Shown: piece after piece, positions 18,280-27,424 of the stretch
Layout of the letters: each line of letters starts with the position of its first letter
Numbering within the stretch: position 1 is the first letter of the stretch
From: Xanthomonas nasturtii
Lineage (GTDB): Bacteria; Pseudomonadota; Gammaproteobacteria; Xanthomonadales; Xanthomonadaceae
Length of the DNA: 64,000 nucleotides
Direction of reading: 5' to 3'
Assembly (NCBI RefSeq): GCF_001660815.1
Contig: NZ_LYMI01000007.1
Span: 37,996 to 101,995 of the forward strand
Notes under the pieces: generated by a model
What the model saw: only the letters and a program-made list of their open reading frames with translations
What the model was told of the DNA's origin: nothing
The model's database searches: none
Translations under genes and position numbers: made by a program

Positions 18280-20385
18280 TCAGGACGAAGGCGCTGTGCT
18301 GCTTGCGGCCTGATCCGGCGACCGATGCGCGTGCGCAGGCGAGCGTTGCTCAGGCGATGCACTGGCTGCGGCCAACGCAGCGTCGTCGTTCGTCTCCTCG
18401 ATATCGGTGATCGTGACGCTGCTGCTGGGCCTGGTCTGCGCCTGCGCGCCGGCGTCCTCGATCACCTGCAGGGCGATCTCGCCGACCCGCTGCGCGTACT
18501 CCTGTGCCTGGTCCGGCGACAGGCTTTGCACATATCTGGCCGTGTCTTCCACGTTCTGGATGAGCTCCTCGGGCGAGGACGGCCTACGGATTGCGAGCGT
18601 GGTGCCGTCGGGCCCTTTGAACACCCGCATGACCTGAGCGCCGCCCCAGTTCATCGCCAGCTCTGCGCCACGCGCCATCGGGCCCGGCATGGTCATCGAC
18701 ATCAGCGACATGATCGCGCCGGCGTAGTAAGGCGATGCCGACGAGGATTCGATCAGGCTCTTGTCTGCCAAGGTCTTGGACAGTTTCTCCACGCCCAGGG
18801 CCAGCGCCATCACCAAGCTGCCGGAGCACATGGCCTTGAAGCGCTCCATTGCGTCCTGGCGGGTCGCATGTGCGTTGAGCGCCGACTGCATCATCACGGT
18901 CGTTACAAGGATAGAGTCGGCAACCAGGTCGACCGTGCCGATTCGATCCGGTTGGATCAGGTAGACCGTCAGCCCGGTCACTCCGGCCGCCAGCGACGCC
19001 AGTGCCAGCTTGGGTGCAATGTCGTGGTTGGTGACCTGGCGCGGGATGGTGGCTGGCTGGTCCTGGTTCCGGTCCACTTGTAGCGCACTGCTCAGTCGCT
19101 TGCTGCATTGGTCCAGCGTCTCCAGCAGGTGCGTGCACTGGGCATTAAGCGTGCGGGTGAGCTCGTGCCCTTGGCTCGGGTCGGTGAACGCGCGACGTGC
19201 CTGTTGAAACGCTTCTCGGCCGTTCTCCAGAGCGGCGCAGATCTCGTTGAGTTGCGTGCGCAATTGCGCGCTGATCTGGCCGGGCGTCAGGCGTGCACGC
19301 AACCGCTGCGCCTGGCTCTGAAAACCGGCGCTTTCTGCGAATTGGGCGCCCAGATGCGACACCTGGTGTTGCAGTCGATTGCCGAGCACGTTGAGGCTGT
19401 TCCAGAGGAAGGGCGTGAGCACCATCGCCGCGCACGCGGTCGATGCGGCCGCGGCAAATCCCGGGTTGTTTTCCACTGCTTCGGCCTGGTGCCGCATGGA
19501 CGGGTTGCCGAATTTCTTGGGCAGTTCGGTGGTGAGAAACAGTCCGTTGAGCAAAATGGCGTAGAAGTGCATTTCGTTGGCGTCGCGCCCCAGCTGCCCG
19601 CCCATCAACGGGAACGGAAGCCCGTCGGCGGTGGGGCGCAGTGCAGAGGCCGAAAGCGTCATCACGCCCTTGGTTGCCGCGGCGATGGAATAGGCGAAGG
19701 TCTTGGCCTGGTTGCCCAGAAACGGACTGGGGACGACCAGTGGCCACAGATTGACCAGGTTGGCCAGCGACTTCAGCGCCCGCCCGGCCGCAGGTGTGCC
19801 ATGCTCCAGCGGCTGCAGCGCGTCTTCCACGGCCTTGATGTCGCCGAGCAATTGCTGACGGAAGCGCGCTTCCAGACCGGTTGCCGCTTCGATGACATCG
19901 CGCAGCTGGGTGATCTGCTGGCGGCACGCGGCCAGACCGTGCGGCGCGTGCCGTTCCGGGTCGGTGTGACGCACCATCTGCAGGAATGCAGGATCGTCCG
20001 CATGGATCTGCAGCATGGTGCGCAGATCCGCCAGCGACCAAAGATTGGACGCCCCCTTCGATACCGCAGCGTAAGCCTGCTGAACGCCGCTTGCCAATGC
20101 AGCGTTTGCGCGGGCGGCAAGCGTGGCGGCGGTGGACGGGCCGGAGGCGTGTTCGGGTGAATGGGCTGGCGGTTCGGCGTCGTGCGAGGGCAAAGGCGAA
20201 GCGCCGTGTTCGGAGTCGGCGGTGGACGCGCGCGAACGGCTGCGCGGAGTCAGCGCCGACAGGCTGGGGTGGAGCGGCGTTTGCGTCGGCGATGTGGCGT
20301 CGGCGACCGGAGCGCTGTCGGTATGGGTGTCGTGCAATGGCGCCAGAGAAGAGGGGCCTGCGGTTTGCTGTTTCTTGATCTCCAT
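18280..20385 (-). CDS. xopX: XopX-type type III effector
   Basis: 701 residues from the ATG at 20385 (MEIKKQQTAGPSSLAPLHD), with AAGGAAA upstream. The first 110 residues are rich in Ser, Pro, Ala, Thr and His, as expected of a type III secretion signal. The rest is mostly helical with several hydrophobic stretches (for example LASLAAGVTGLTVYLI and SGSLVMALALGVEKLSK). I recognise it as XopX from sequence character and from its position beside groEL, as in other Xanthomonas genomes. XopX is a translocated virulence factor that affects plant immune responses; it has no assigned enzymatic fold. I found no canonical TTCG-N16-TTCG box upstream. Confidence 0.85.
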   Translation of the reverse strand: MEIKKQQTAGPSSLAPLHDTHTDSAPVADATSPTQTPLHPSLSALTPRSRSRASTADSEHGASPLPSHDAEPPAHSPEHASGPSTAATLAARANAALASGVQQAYAAVSKGASNLWSLADLRTMLQIHADDPAFLQMVRHTDPERHAPHGLAACRQQITQLRDVIEAATGLEARFRQQLLGDIKAVEDALQPLEHGTPAAGRALKSLANLVNLWPLVVPSPFLGNQAKTFAYSIAAATKGVMTLSASALRPTADGLPFPLMGGQLGRDANEMHFYAILLNGLFLTTELPKKFGNPSMRHQAEAVENNPGFAAAASTACAAMVLTPFLWNSLNVLGNRLQHQVSHLGAQFAESAGFQSQAQRLRARLTPGQISAQLRTQLNEICAALENGREAFQQARRAFTDPSQGHELTRTLNAQCTHLLETLDQCSKRLSSALQVDRNQDQPATIPRQVTNHDIAPKLALASLAAGVTGLTVYLIQPDRIGTVDLVADSILVTTVMMQSALNAHATRQDAMERFKAMCSGSLVMALALGVEKLSKTLADKSLIESSSASPYYAGAIMSLMSMTMPGPMARGAELAMNWGGAQVMRVFKGPDGTTLAIRRPSSPEELIQNVEDTARYVQSLSPDQAQEYAQRVGEIALQVIEDAGAQAQTRPSSSVTITDIEETNDDAALAAASASPEQRSPAHAHRSPDQAASSTAPSS

Positions 20386-20808
20386 GGGGGGTTTCCTTGA
20401 TGGGAGGGAGCGGCCAGCGGCTACTGGCTGGCGCACATGCATCATTCGAACAAGCCTGCCCGGCCGGCATAACGCGATGCGAACTCCTGCGTTGCAGGAA
20501 GAACCAGCAACGCAGGACGGTGGCAACTTGTGCTCGCATGACCTGTTGCCACCTGCGCAGGGTCGAGTGCGCTGGGTGCGCAGAAATCGTGGTGGGGGCA
20601 CCCCCAGCCCGCCGCATCGTCGATCGCCGTCACACTCTGCGACCACCTGTTGACACCGATGTCATCGCAGCCTTAGCGTCGCTGGGCAGGCGTTTGCGCC
20701 GAGCGGTCGGAGGGCCATCGGACAAGGGGCAGCGGTGCATGCATCGCTGGCGGACGTCGTTGCAGTGCACTGCCACGCCGGCCACGTCCGGCTTCTCCCG
20801 GGGATCTT
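20386..20808. other. Divergent spacer between xopX and the TonB receptor
   Basis: 423 bp holding the promoters of both genes. No gene seen. No PIP-box pair with the right spacing, and no other palindrome that stands out. Confidence 0.4.
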
Positions 20809-23700
20809 ATGAACTGCCGCAGTCATCGTCTTGCCTTGTCGATTTCCGTGTCCTTAGCGCTGACGGCCGCCGTCGCGCCACCGCTCATGGCCCAGCAAAC
20901 CGAGCCGGATACACCGCGCGCCACCTCCACCCTGGATGCAGTCAGCGTCACCGGTTCGCGCATCAAGCGCGCGCAGGTCGAAGGCGCCCAGCCGGTGGTC
21001 ACCATCTCTGCGCAGCAGATCCAGCAGGAAGGGTTTGCCACCGTCTACGACGTGCTCAACAGCATGAATCAGCAAGGCTCGGTGGAAGCCGATACGCGGT
21101 GGGGCTCGCACACGCCCAACGCCTCACCGATCAATCTGCGCGACCTCGGCCCGGGCCGCACCCTGCTGCTGGTCAATGGCCACCGCGTGGCCGATTACCC
21201 GCTGCCGTACGGCGGCGAAAGCAACTTCTCCAACTACAGCAATATTCCCTCTGCAGCGGTGGAGCGCATCGACATCCTCACCGGTGGCGCATCGGCCATT
21301 TACGGCTCCGACGCGGTGGCCGGCGTAATCAACGTGATCCTCAAGCGCGACTATCAGGGCGACCAGGTGCGGCTGCGCGGCGGCACCGCCACCGAAGGGG
21401 GGCGCGACAGTTTCGACGTCTCCTGGGCAGGTGGGCGCACCGGCGAGAACTGGAGCCTGACCTACGCGCTGCAGGCCACCAGGCGCGACCCGTTGAGCGG
21501 GCGTGATCGCCCGCAGATGGACGATTCGGACGACATGTCCTATTCCAACTGGACCGGCCAGAACCGCCTGCACGGCTTCAACCCGTTCACCGGCCTGAGC
21601 CTGGTCGATGCCAACACCAACGAGCGCCTGGCGCCGCCTGCGGGCACCTGCGCGCGCTTCGGCGGCGAGTTCGTCGATGCCCAGCGGCTGAGCTACGACC
21701 AGAACAGTGGCGCGCTCAGCAATGCCGGTAACTATTGTGGCGTGGCGCGCGATTACGGCGATTGGGGCCTGGTCACCGGCAGCGAAGATTATTCGGCCTA
21801 TCTCTACGGCACCTGGAAATTCGGCGAGGCCACCGAAGCCTGGGCCACGCTCTCGGCCAACCGCAGCATCGGCCGTTGGACCTACGACCCGCCGTACGCG
21901 TATCTGGGCCCGTTCCAGGACGCGGCCACCGGGCGCTCATTGAACCTGATCCGCCAGCTGACCCGGCGCGAAGCCGGCGGCTGGGACCGGCTGGCCAACT
22001 ACAACAAGGAACAATCCTGGGACCTCAGTGCCGGCCTGCGCGGGGTCTGGGCAGACCGCTTCGATTGGGAGCTGAGCGTGGGCCGCTCGCGCTACACCGT
22101 GGACGAATACATCCGCACCGTCGATACCGCGCGCGCCACCGAGTACTTCCTTGGCAGCCCTACCGGCACCGCAGCCGATGGCGCGCCGATCTATGCGATC
22201 AACGAAGCGCGGCTGTACTCGCCGCTGTCGTCGAACCAGTACGACGACCTGGTGGCCAAGTCGCGCAACTCGGCGTATTCGTGGGTCAATCAAGCCAGTT
22301 TCAGCTTGAGCGGCGATGTGATGCAGGGCTGGGCCGGGCCGATCCGCTTTGCCACCGTGGCCGAGGTCGCCAAGCAGGGCTATCAACTCTCGCCGGACCC
22401 ATGCGCCAACGAGTGCTACCCGGTGGACGTGGTGGACAGCGGTGGCGGCGAACGCCTGCGCAGCTCGGCCGGGCTGGAATTTCAGATTCCGTTGCTTTCC
22501 ACATTGAGCGCGAATGTGGCCGGCCGTTACGACCGCTACGGCAACTACCGCTCATCTGCCGCGATTCCGACCGATGTCGGCACGCAAAGCGACACCACCT
22601 GGAGCGCGGGCCTGGAATGGCGGCCGGTGGAGAGCCTGCTGGTGCGCAGCACCGTGGCCACCAGCTTCCGCGCACCGGACATGCACTACGTGCTCGGCGA
22701 ACCCAGTTCCACCAACCAGACCGTGATCGACCAGTACCGCTGCATTTCCTCCGGCGCCTACCTCACCGGCGGCTGCAACGACGAGAACAACAACATCTTC
22801 TACACCGTGGATGTGAACCGTCGCGGCACCCCGGATCTGCGCTCGGAAACCGGCCGCTCGTTCACCGGTGGCGTGGTGTGGGACATCGCACAAGGGCTGT
22901 CGTTGAGCGTGGATTACTACCGCATCCAGCTGGAGGAAATGATCAAGGACCTGGATCGCGACGAAATCCTGTCGGCCGAAGCCGGCTGCCGCACCGGCAC
23001 CACCATCAGCGGTGGTACCTGGAACAATCCGGGCGGCGCGGGCTATTGCGACACCATCACCTCGCGGGTGACACGCAATGCCGACGGTACCCTGGCCAGC
23101 ATCGAGCGCGGCCCGATCAACCTGGCGCAGATGGAAACCTCCGGCATCGATGCCGCGCTGAAATACCGCCTTGCCACTGCAGGCTGGGGCAACTTCCAGC
23201 TGTCGCTGGACTACAACAACCTGATCGCCTACCGCGAGCAGATCTACCGCACCGACAGCGATGAAAACCGCCGCGACGAACGCGTGCGCAGCCGTGTGCG
23301 CGGCAGCGTGCATTGGGACAACGGCGGCGCCTGGGACTGGACGGTGTACTTCCGCCGGCTTGGCTCGATGCGCGCCGTCAACTGGGGCACCTGCGCGCGC
23401 TTCGACGACGGCTATCAACCCAGCGCCTCCGACGAGTGCCTGGTGACCGATACCGCCAACGTACATCTGGGCGAAACCAGCAAACGTTACTTCGGCCGCG
23501 TAGGCCCGGCGATCTACTGGAACCTGAGCACCGGCTACAAGATCACCGACCACGCCAAGGTCAATTTCTACGTCAACAACCTGTTCAACGAAGTGGGCTA
23601 CGAAAACAAGGAGCGCTTCTACGGCTACGGCTTCTACAACACCACCTTGTTCAACCCCATCGGCCGCGAAGTGGCGGCGGAATACGTGTTTACGTTTTGA
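20809..23700 (+). CDS. TonB-dependent outer-membrane receptor
   Basis: 963 residues. Signal peptide (residues 1-28, ending MAQQ), then a plug domain containing a TonB-box-like LDAVSVTGSRIKR, QQIQQEGFATVYDVLNSM, LRDLGPGRTLLLVNGHRV and the IDILTGGASAIYGSDAVAGV signature. A beta-barrel of about 750 residues follows and ends in EYVFTF, with the terminal aromatic used for outer-membrane insertion. The NSMNQQGSVE-type plug is typical of the large Xanthomonas receptor subfamily that takes up carbohydrates, peptides or iron complexes. No substrate-processing genes are adjacent, so the ligand is unknown. It converges on the HipA-like gene. Confidence 0.95.
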   Translation: MNCRSHRLALSISVSLALTAAVAPPLMAQQTEPDTPRATSTLDAVSVTGSRIKRAQVEGAQPVVTISAQQIQQEGFATVYDVLNSMNQQGSVEADTRWGSHTPNASPINLRDLGPGRTLLLVNGHRVADYPLPYGGESNFSNYSNIPSAAVERIDILTGGASAIYGSDAVAGVINVILKRDYQGDQVRLRGGTATEGGRDSFDVSWAGGRTGENWSLTYALQATRRDPLSGRDRPQMDDSDDMSYSNWTGQNRLHGFNPFTGLSLVDANTNERLAPPAGTCARFGGEFVDAQRLSYDQNSGALSNAGNYCGVARDYGDWGLVTGSEDYSAYLYGTWKFGEATEAWATLSANRSIGRWTYDPPYAYLGPFQDAATGRSLNLIRQLTRREAGGWDRLANYNKEQSWDLSAGLRGVWADRFDWELSVGRSRYTVDEYIRTVDTARATEYFLGSPTGTAADGAPIYAINEARLYSPLSSNQYDDLVAKSRNSAYSWVNQASFSLSGDVMQGWAGPIRFATVAEVAKQGYQLSPDPCANECYPVDVVDSGGGERLRSSAGLEFQIPLLSTLSANVAGRYDRYGNYRSSAAIPTDVGTQSDTTWSAGLEWRPVESLLVRSTVATSFRAPDMHYVLGEPSSTNQTVIDQYRCISSGAYLTGGCNDENNNIFYTVDVNRRGTPDLRSETGRSFTGGVVWDIAQGLSLSVDYYRIQLEEMIKDLDRDEILSAEAGCRTGTTISGGTWNNPGGAGYCDTITSRVTRNADGTLASIERGPINLAQMETSGIDAALKYRLATAGWGNFQLSLDYNNLIAYREQIYRTDSDENRRDERVRSRVRGSVHWDNGGAWDWTVYFRRLGSMRAVNWGTCARFDDGYQPSASDECLVTDTANVHLGETSKRYFGRVGPAIYWNLSTGYKITDHAKVNFYVNNLFNEVGYENKERFYGYGFYNTTLFNPIGREVAAEYVFTF

Positions 23701-23787
23701 GTGAGGTTTGCCGTGTGGCACGCCACGGCCTCATCGCCGTGGCGTGCAGCGGCGCATTGCGGTGGCATGCGCAGGCAAAGCGCGCCC

Positions 23788-25164
23788 TCAGGCAAGACGC
23801 GCTGCGGTGCGGCGCAGGCTTGCCAAGGCGCGCACGGCGATGTCGCGCATCTGATCGCTCAAGGCGTCATCGTCGATGCAGCGCTGCCAGAACTGTTCGG
23901 CCATCTCTGCGGCACGTCGCCACTGCGCGAAGTGACCGACCGTGGGCGCTGGAATCTCGATGTCCCTGGGCACGACTTCGCCACTGGATGCCGGCCGCAG
24001 CGCCATCGGCAACATGTCGTACACCGGAGCCAACCGTAACGGTCGCGTGTCGGCAAGGATCAATGCTGCATTGCCCAGATGCATGTCGGTGTTGCCGATG
24101 AGCGCGCCGAACCAGCTGATCACCTCCAGGCGCTCGGCATCTTCCGAACTCAGCCAACCATCGCGCTTGAGCAGCGGCGCGAGCGCGCGCCATGTCCCGA
24201 CCTGCGACTGCCCGTAGAACGCGGCAAAGATCGCCATCAACGAGACAAAACCGCGTCGGCCCAACGTCGGTGTGCGATCGAAGCGTGTGGATTCGAGAAA
24301 CACGCGCTGGCCTGCCTGTAGTCGCTGCGTCGTTGCGGCAGGGATGCCACCGGCAAGCAGCACCTGGTTGGCTAGATGTTCCATCTGCAGCAGATCTGCC
24401 CAGCGGCGCCCGGCAGGCTGATCGATGCGGTCGGAAAACTTCACGATGACCGGGCGATACACGCCAATTTCGCGCAGCACCGCAGTGAACTTTGGCTGTT
24501 CGCCTGCAGCGGACGAGCCGACGTCCTCGCCGCGCAGTGCGGCATCGGCATGCGCGAGATACGCCTCCGGGCGCGCTTGGATGTCGATGTCATCAGGCTG
24601 GTCGACCGACGACAGCGCACGAGCCAGCGCTTGCTCGCCAACGAGCAGGTCGCCGAGCTGGTCGTGACCGTCGGACAGCAGCGCGATGAGCGCGTCACTC
24701 GGCGACCACAGCGTGAGATTTTCGGGCAGCCGCAACGGCCCGGAGATGCGATGTGCCAGGTTGCGCCCGAGAAATCCCTGCGGACGTTGGTCATCCAGAA
24801 ACCAGGGCAACGACTCGAACACCCCAAGATGCAGTGGCGAATGCAGCAGCACGGGGTTTTCCTGCAGCAGCTCCACGAAGAAGTGGTCCTGATGGAGCGC
24901 ATGCAACTGGCCCAACGCCACAACGCGGGCATCGCTGTCGATGCGGTAGAGCGGCCAGGCGCGCGCACCCCGCACCTCGCCCGTGGCGATGTAACTGGTG
25001 GCGCGTGCGCTGCCGTAACGCCGCACCGCAGTTCCTGCAGCGGCAACCAGACGCGAAAGTGTTGCCTTGCTCACTCCCAAACGCACCGCAAGCTCGGCGC
25101 CGCGCAACGGGCCATTGATGCGCAGCGTGGCGACCAGGCGTTCTATTGCGTCGGGCTGTGGCAT
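23788..25164 (-). CDS. HipA-like kinase, YjjJ/HipH type
   Basis: 458 residues from the ATG at 25164 (MPQPDAIERLVATLRI); two starts 12-13 codons upstream (25200, 25203) are possible. Unlike classical HipA it begins with its own winged-helix DNA-binding domain (about residues 1-60, LRGAELAVRLGVSKATLSRL). The HipA kinase fold follows, with VIVKFSDR (ATP-binding lysine), the catalytic segment WFGALIGNTDMHLGNAALI and the metal-binding APVYDMLPM. E. coli YjjJ (HipH) has the same layout. HipA proteins phosphorylate tRNA synthetases or related targets and slow growth. No separate HipB antitoxin is next to it. Confidence 0.88.
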   Translation of the reverse strand: MPQPDAIERLVATLRINGPLRGAELAVRLGVSKATLSRLVAAAGTAVRRYGSARATSYIATGEVRGARAWPLYRIDSDARVVALGQLHALHQDHFFVELLQENPVLLHSPLHLGVFESLPWFLDDQRPQGFLGRNLAHRISGPLRLPENLTLWSPSDALIALLSDGHDQLGDLLVGEQALARALSSVDQPDDIDIQARPEAYLAHADAALRGEDVGSSAAGEQPKFTAVLREIGVYRPVIVKFSDRIDQPAGRRWADLLQMEHLANQVLLAGGIPAATTQRLQAGQRVFLESTRFDRTPTLGRRGFVSLMAIFAAFYGQSQVGTWRALAPLLKRDGWLSSEDAERLEVISWFGALIGNTDMHLGNAALILADTRPLRLAPVYDMLPMALRPASSGEVVPRDIEIPAPTVGHFAQWRRAAEMAEQFWQRCIDDDALSDQMRDIAVRALASLRRTAARLA

Positions 25165-25186
25165 GCAGATGCCGTTGAAACGATTG

Positions 25187-25285
25187 GTGAAACGATACAT
25201 CAAGTTATAAGGACTGACAACTGTCTGACTTACAAGAAAAATTTACATATCAAGGCTAGATGAAGCGCCGTAAGTGAAACGATAC
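25187..25285. promoter_or_regulatory. Repeated GTGAAACGATAC in the hipA-like promoter region
   Basis: The 12-mer GTGAAACGATAC occurs at 25187-25198 and again at 25274-25285, in the same orientation with 87 bp between starts, in unusually AT-rich DNA upstream of the gene. A third partial copy (GAAACGATTGG) is at about 25177. It could be a binding site for the gene's own winged helix. Confidence 0.35.
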
Positions 25286-25475
25286 TTTTGGTGCCTTGGC
25301 GCTAGAAGTTTGTTCGGGAAGCAGTACTTGTATGGACCCGGACGGCTGCAGCGACGCTGGGGAAACACGCGTGCAGCGGCGGCGCTGTCAAACCAAGAAC
25401 TGCCAGACCGGCGCGCTCGTCCGTTGCCGATGAAACAGTGGCAACGCGCAAAAGTGCGTGGTATCAATGCATCCC

Positions 25476-25559
25476 ATGAACGCACCCCGCAGCCAGTTTT
25501 ATTTTTGGTACTACGGTTTTCCGATGCCGCTGGCGGAGGAAGGAGTGCGCTCACCCTGA
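25476..25559 (+). CDS. Aromatic-rich leader peptide of aroG
   Basis: A 27-codon open frame (start ATG 25476; an in-frame ATG at 25467 would add three residues; stop TGA 25557-25559). It contains QFYFWYYGF: three Phe, three Tyr and one Trp within nine codons (25494-25520). Such runs are the hallmark of leader peptides that sense charged tRNA for the pathway's products. The aromatic codons lie just before a segment (25528-25536) that can pair with the 5' arm of the terminator at 25583-25612. There is no strong ribosome site upstream, which weakens but does not exclude translation. Confidence 0.8.
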   Translation: MNAPRSQFYFWYYGFPMPLAEEGVRSP

Positions 25560-25614
25560 AGGAAACTTCAGCAGCATTCCCGAAAAGCCGCCAGCGCACA
25601 CTGGCGGCTTTTTT
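25528..25614 (+). promoter_or_regulatory. Transcription attenuator upstream of aroG
   Basis: Terminator: AAAAGCCGCCAG (25583-25594), loop CGCACA, CTGGCGGCTTTT (25601-25612) with T-run to 25614. Antiterminator: CGCTGGCGG (25528-25536) is perfectly complementary to CCGCCAGCG (25588-25596), the 5' arm of the terminator. A ribosome stalled on the aromatic codons would leave 25528-25536 free and block the terminator; a ribosome reaching the stop at 25557 would cover it and let the terminator form. Pairings are read directly; the mechanism is inferred from E. coli phe/trp-type attenuators. Confidence 0.85.
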
Positions 25615-25666
25615 GTTGCCGCAATGCCTGGCTCCCTGATGCAACACCGCCCACCGAGACACTGTT

Positions 25667-26740
25667 ATGCCGCCTGTGACCGATGACCTGCGTATCCGCA
25701 AGATCGAAGCCCTTGCACCGCCTTCGCAGCTGCTGTCGCTGCTGCCGTGCGATGAGCGCGCCTCCGAAACCGTGACCAACTCGCGCGCCGCGTTGCACGA
25801 GATCCTGCATGGGCGCGACGACCGCCTGGCGGTGGTAATCGGGCCCTGCTCGATCCACGACCCGGTCGCTGCGATGGACTACGCGCAGCGCCTGCGCCCA
25901 CTGCGCGATCAGCTCGGCGACGCGCTGGAAATCGTGATGCGGGTGTACTTCGAAAAGCCGCGCACCACCATCGGCTGGAAAGGCTTGATCAACGATCCGG
26001 ATCTGGACGGCAGCTTCCAGATCAACAAGGGCCTGCGCGTGGCGCGCGGGCTGCTGCGCGATATCAACAATCTGGGCTTACCGGCCGGTGTGGAATTTCT
26101 CGACATCATTTCCCCGCAATACATCGCCGACCTGGTGGCCTGGGGCGCGATCGGCGCGCGTACCACCGAGAGCCAGGTGCATCGCGAAATGGCCTCCGGG
26201 CTGTCGTGCCCGGTGGGCTTCAAGAACGGCACCGGCGGCGACGTCAAGATTGCGGTGGACGCCGTGGGTGCGGCCTCGCATCCGCATCATTTCCTGGCCG
26301 TGACCAAGGACGGGCACACCGCGGTGGCGGCGACGGCGGGCAACCCGGACTGCCATGTGATCCTGCGTGGCGGCAAGGTGCCCAACTTCGATGCGGCCAG
26401 TGTGGAAGCGGCCAGTCAGGTGCTCAACACGTCCGGCTTGCCGGCGCGCCTGATGATCGATGCCAGCCACGCCAACAGCAGCAAGAATCCGGAAAACCAG
26501 CCCAAGGTCGTCGACGATATCGCCGGTCAGCTGGAAGCCGGCGAAACGCGCATCGTCGGGGTGATGGTGGAAAGCCACCTGGTTGGTGGGCGTCAGGAGC
26601 TGTTGCCAGGCTGCGAGCTGACCTACGGGCAGAGCATCACCGACGGCTGCATCGGTTGGGACAGCTCGGTGCAGGTGCTGGAACGTCTGGCGATGGCAGT
26701 GCGCGCGCGTCGTGCGCGACGGATCGCCGAGGCGGCGTGA
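25667..26740 (+). CDS. aroG: Class I DAHP synthase (3-deoxy-7-phosphoheptulonate synthase)
   Basis: 357 residues, the AroF/G/H length. Motifs: DDLRIRKIEALAPPSQLL at the N-terminus (feedback-site region), VVIGPCSIHDP (metal and PEP site), MRVYFEKPRTTIGWKGL, GVEFLDIISPQYIADLVAWG, GARTTESQVHREMASGLSCP, RLMIDASHANSSKNP. It condenses phosphoenolpyruvate and erythrose 4-phosphate, the entry step of aromatic amino-acid synthesis. Which amino acid inhibits the enzyme cannot be read with certainty. The 5' region carries an attenuator whose leader contains Phe, Tyr and Trp codons, so transcription probably responds to aromatic aminoacyl-tRNA supply. Confidence 0.97.
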   Translation: MPPVTDDLRIRKIEALAPPSQLLSLLPCDERASETVTNSRAALHEILHGRDDRLAVVIGPCSIHDPVAAMDYAQRLRPLRDQLGDALEIVMRVYFEKPRTTIGWKGLINDPDLDGSFQINKGLRVARGLLRDINNLGLPAGVEFLDIISPQYIADLVAWGAIGARTTESQVHREMASGLSCPVGFKNGTGGDVKIAVDAVGAASHPHHFLAVTKDGHTAVAATAGNPDCHVILRGGKVPNFDAASVEAASQVLNTSGLPARLMIDASHANSSKNPENQPKVVDDIAGQLEAGETRIVGVMVESHLVGGRQELLPGCELTYGQSITDGCIGWDSSVQVLERLAMAVRARRARRIAEAA

Positions 26741-26777
26741 CGCGCCTGCAATGATGTTTACGCGTCGAATGCGTAAG

Positions 26778-26820
26778 CCCCTCTCCCCCCGGGTGAGGGG
26801 TTGGGGTGAGGGTACGGCGG
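26778..26820. repeat. Half-copy of the quasi-palindromic element
   Basis: CCCCTCTCCCCCCGGGTGAG, then GGGTTGGGGTGAGGGTACGG: the same edge sequence as the long copies at 46250-46452 and 63531-63742. Confidence 0.75.
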
Positions 26821-27006
26821 AAGACAGCCATCCAACATCGTAGATCGAGCGCAGCACACTCAACGCTTGCCACGTTCAATCTGCGAAACGCGATGCGCAA
26901 GGCATCCAGCTGCAGCACGTCCAATCCAGCGCACCTGTGCCGTTAGCGATGACGAACAAAAATATCGACAGCCTGGCAATGAGCCAGCAGCGTCAACCCC
27001 TCAAAT

Positions 27007-27047
27007 CAATCCGTCGGGCCGGCGCAGGGAGCCGGCCCGACGGATTG
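27007..27047. repeat. Perfect 17-bp hairpin, no T-run
   Basis: CAATCCGTCGGGCCGGC, a 7-base loop (GCAGGGA), then GCCGGCCCGACGGATTG. Very stable and GC-rich. With no poly-T on either side it is not a standard terminator. Confidence 0.85.
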
Positions 27048-27424
27048 GACACCACCCAGTGATGGCCCGGCACGCTCATCGGAAGGAGGGGGAGAGAGCC
27101 TTCCTGCGACACCAAGCGAGCGGGCAGAAACGTTATCCGCTCGGCACGTGACGTTGCGATGTCGCTGCATGTCGGCGGCGGCAATGAAGTTCGAGAAGCG
27201 TTAAAGGCGCGGGGTGATGGATCCCGGCGTTTCCAGGAAGCCGTCGATGCACGCACTGTCACGACGCGACTTTGCTGCAATTGTCATCCAGCAGTGCCGC
27301 TCCAAGCTCCACCGCGAACTGCGAACCCCCAATCCCCAATCCCCACAACGGGCCCTGACCACGTTCACACCTCGCCGTCAGCGCAACCGCGATAGTGGCG
27401 GCGGACTCTTTCCTGCCTGCGCCC

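Larger units (their letters stand above)
26741..27424. other. Intergenic region with repeat fragment and hairpin
   Basis: 684 bp without a supported gene. It contains a fragment of the quasi-palindromic repeat (26778-26820), a 17-bp perfect hairpin (27007-27047) and degenerate heptamer repeats (about 27322-27343). Confidence 0.5.

Noticed and set aside
20447..20483. Possible PIP box upstream of xopX (two CGAA words on the plus strand)
   Set aside because: The words are 29 bases apart instead of about 16, so they do not fit the HrpX box.
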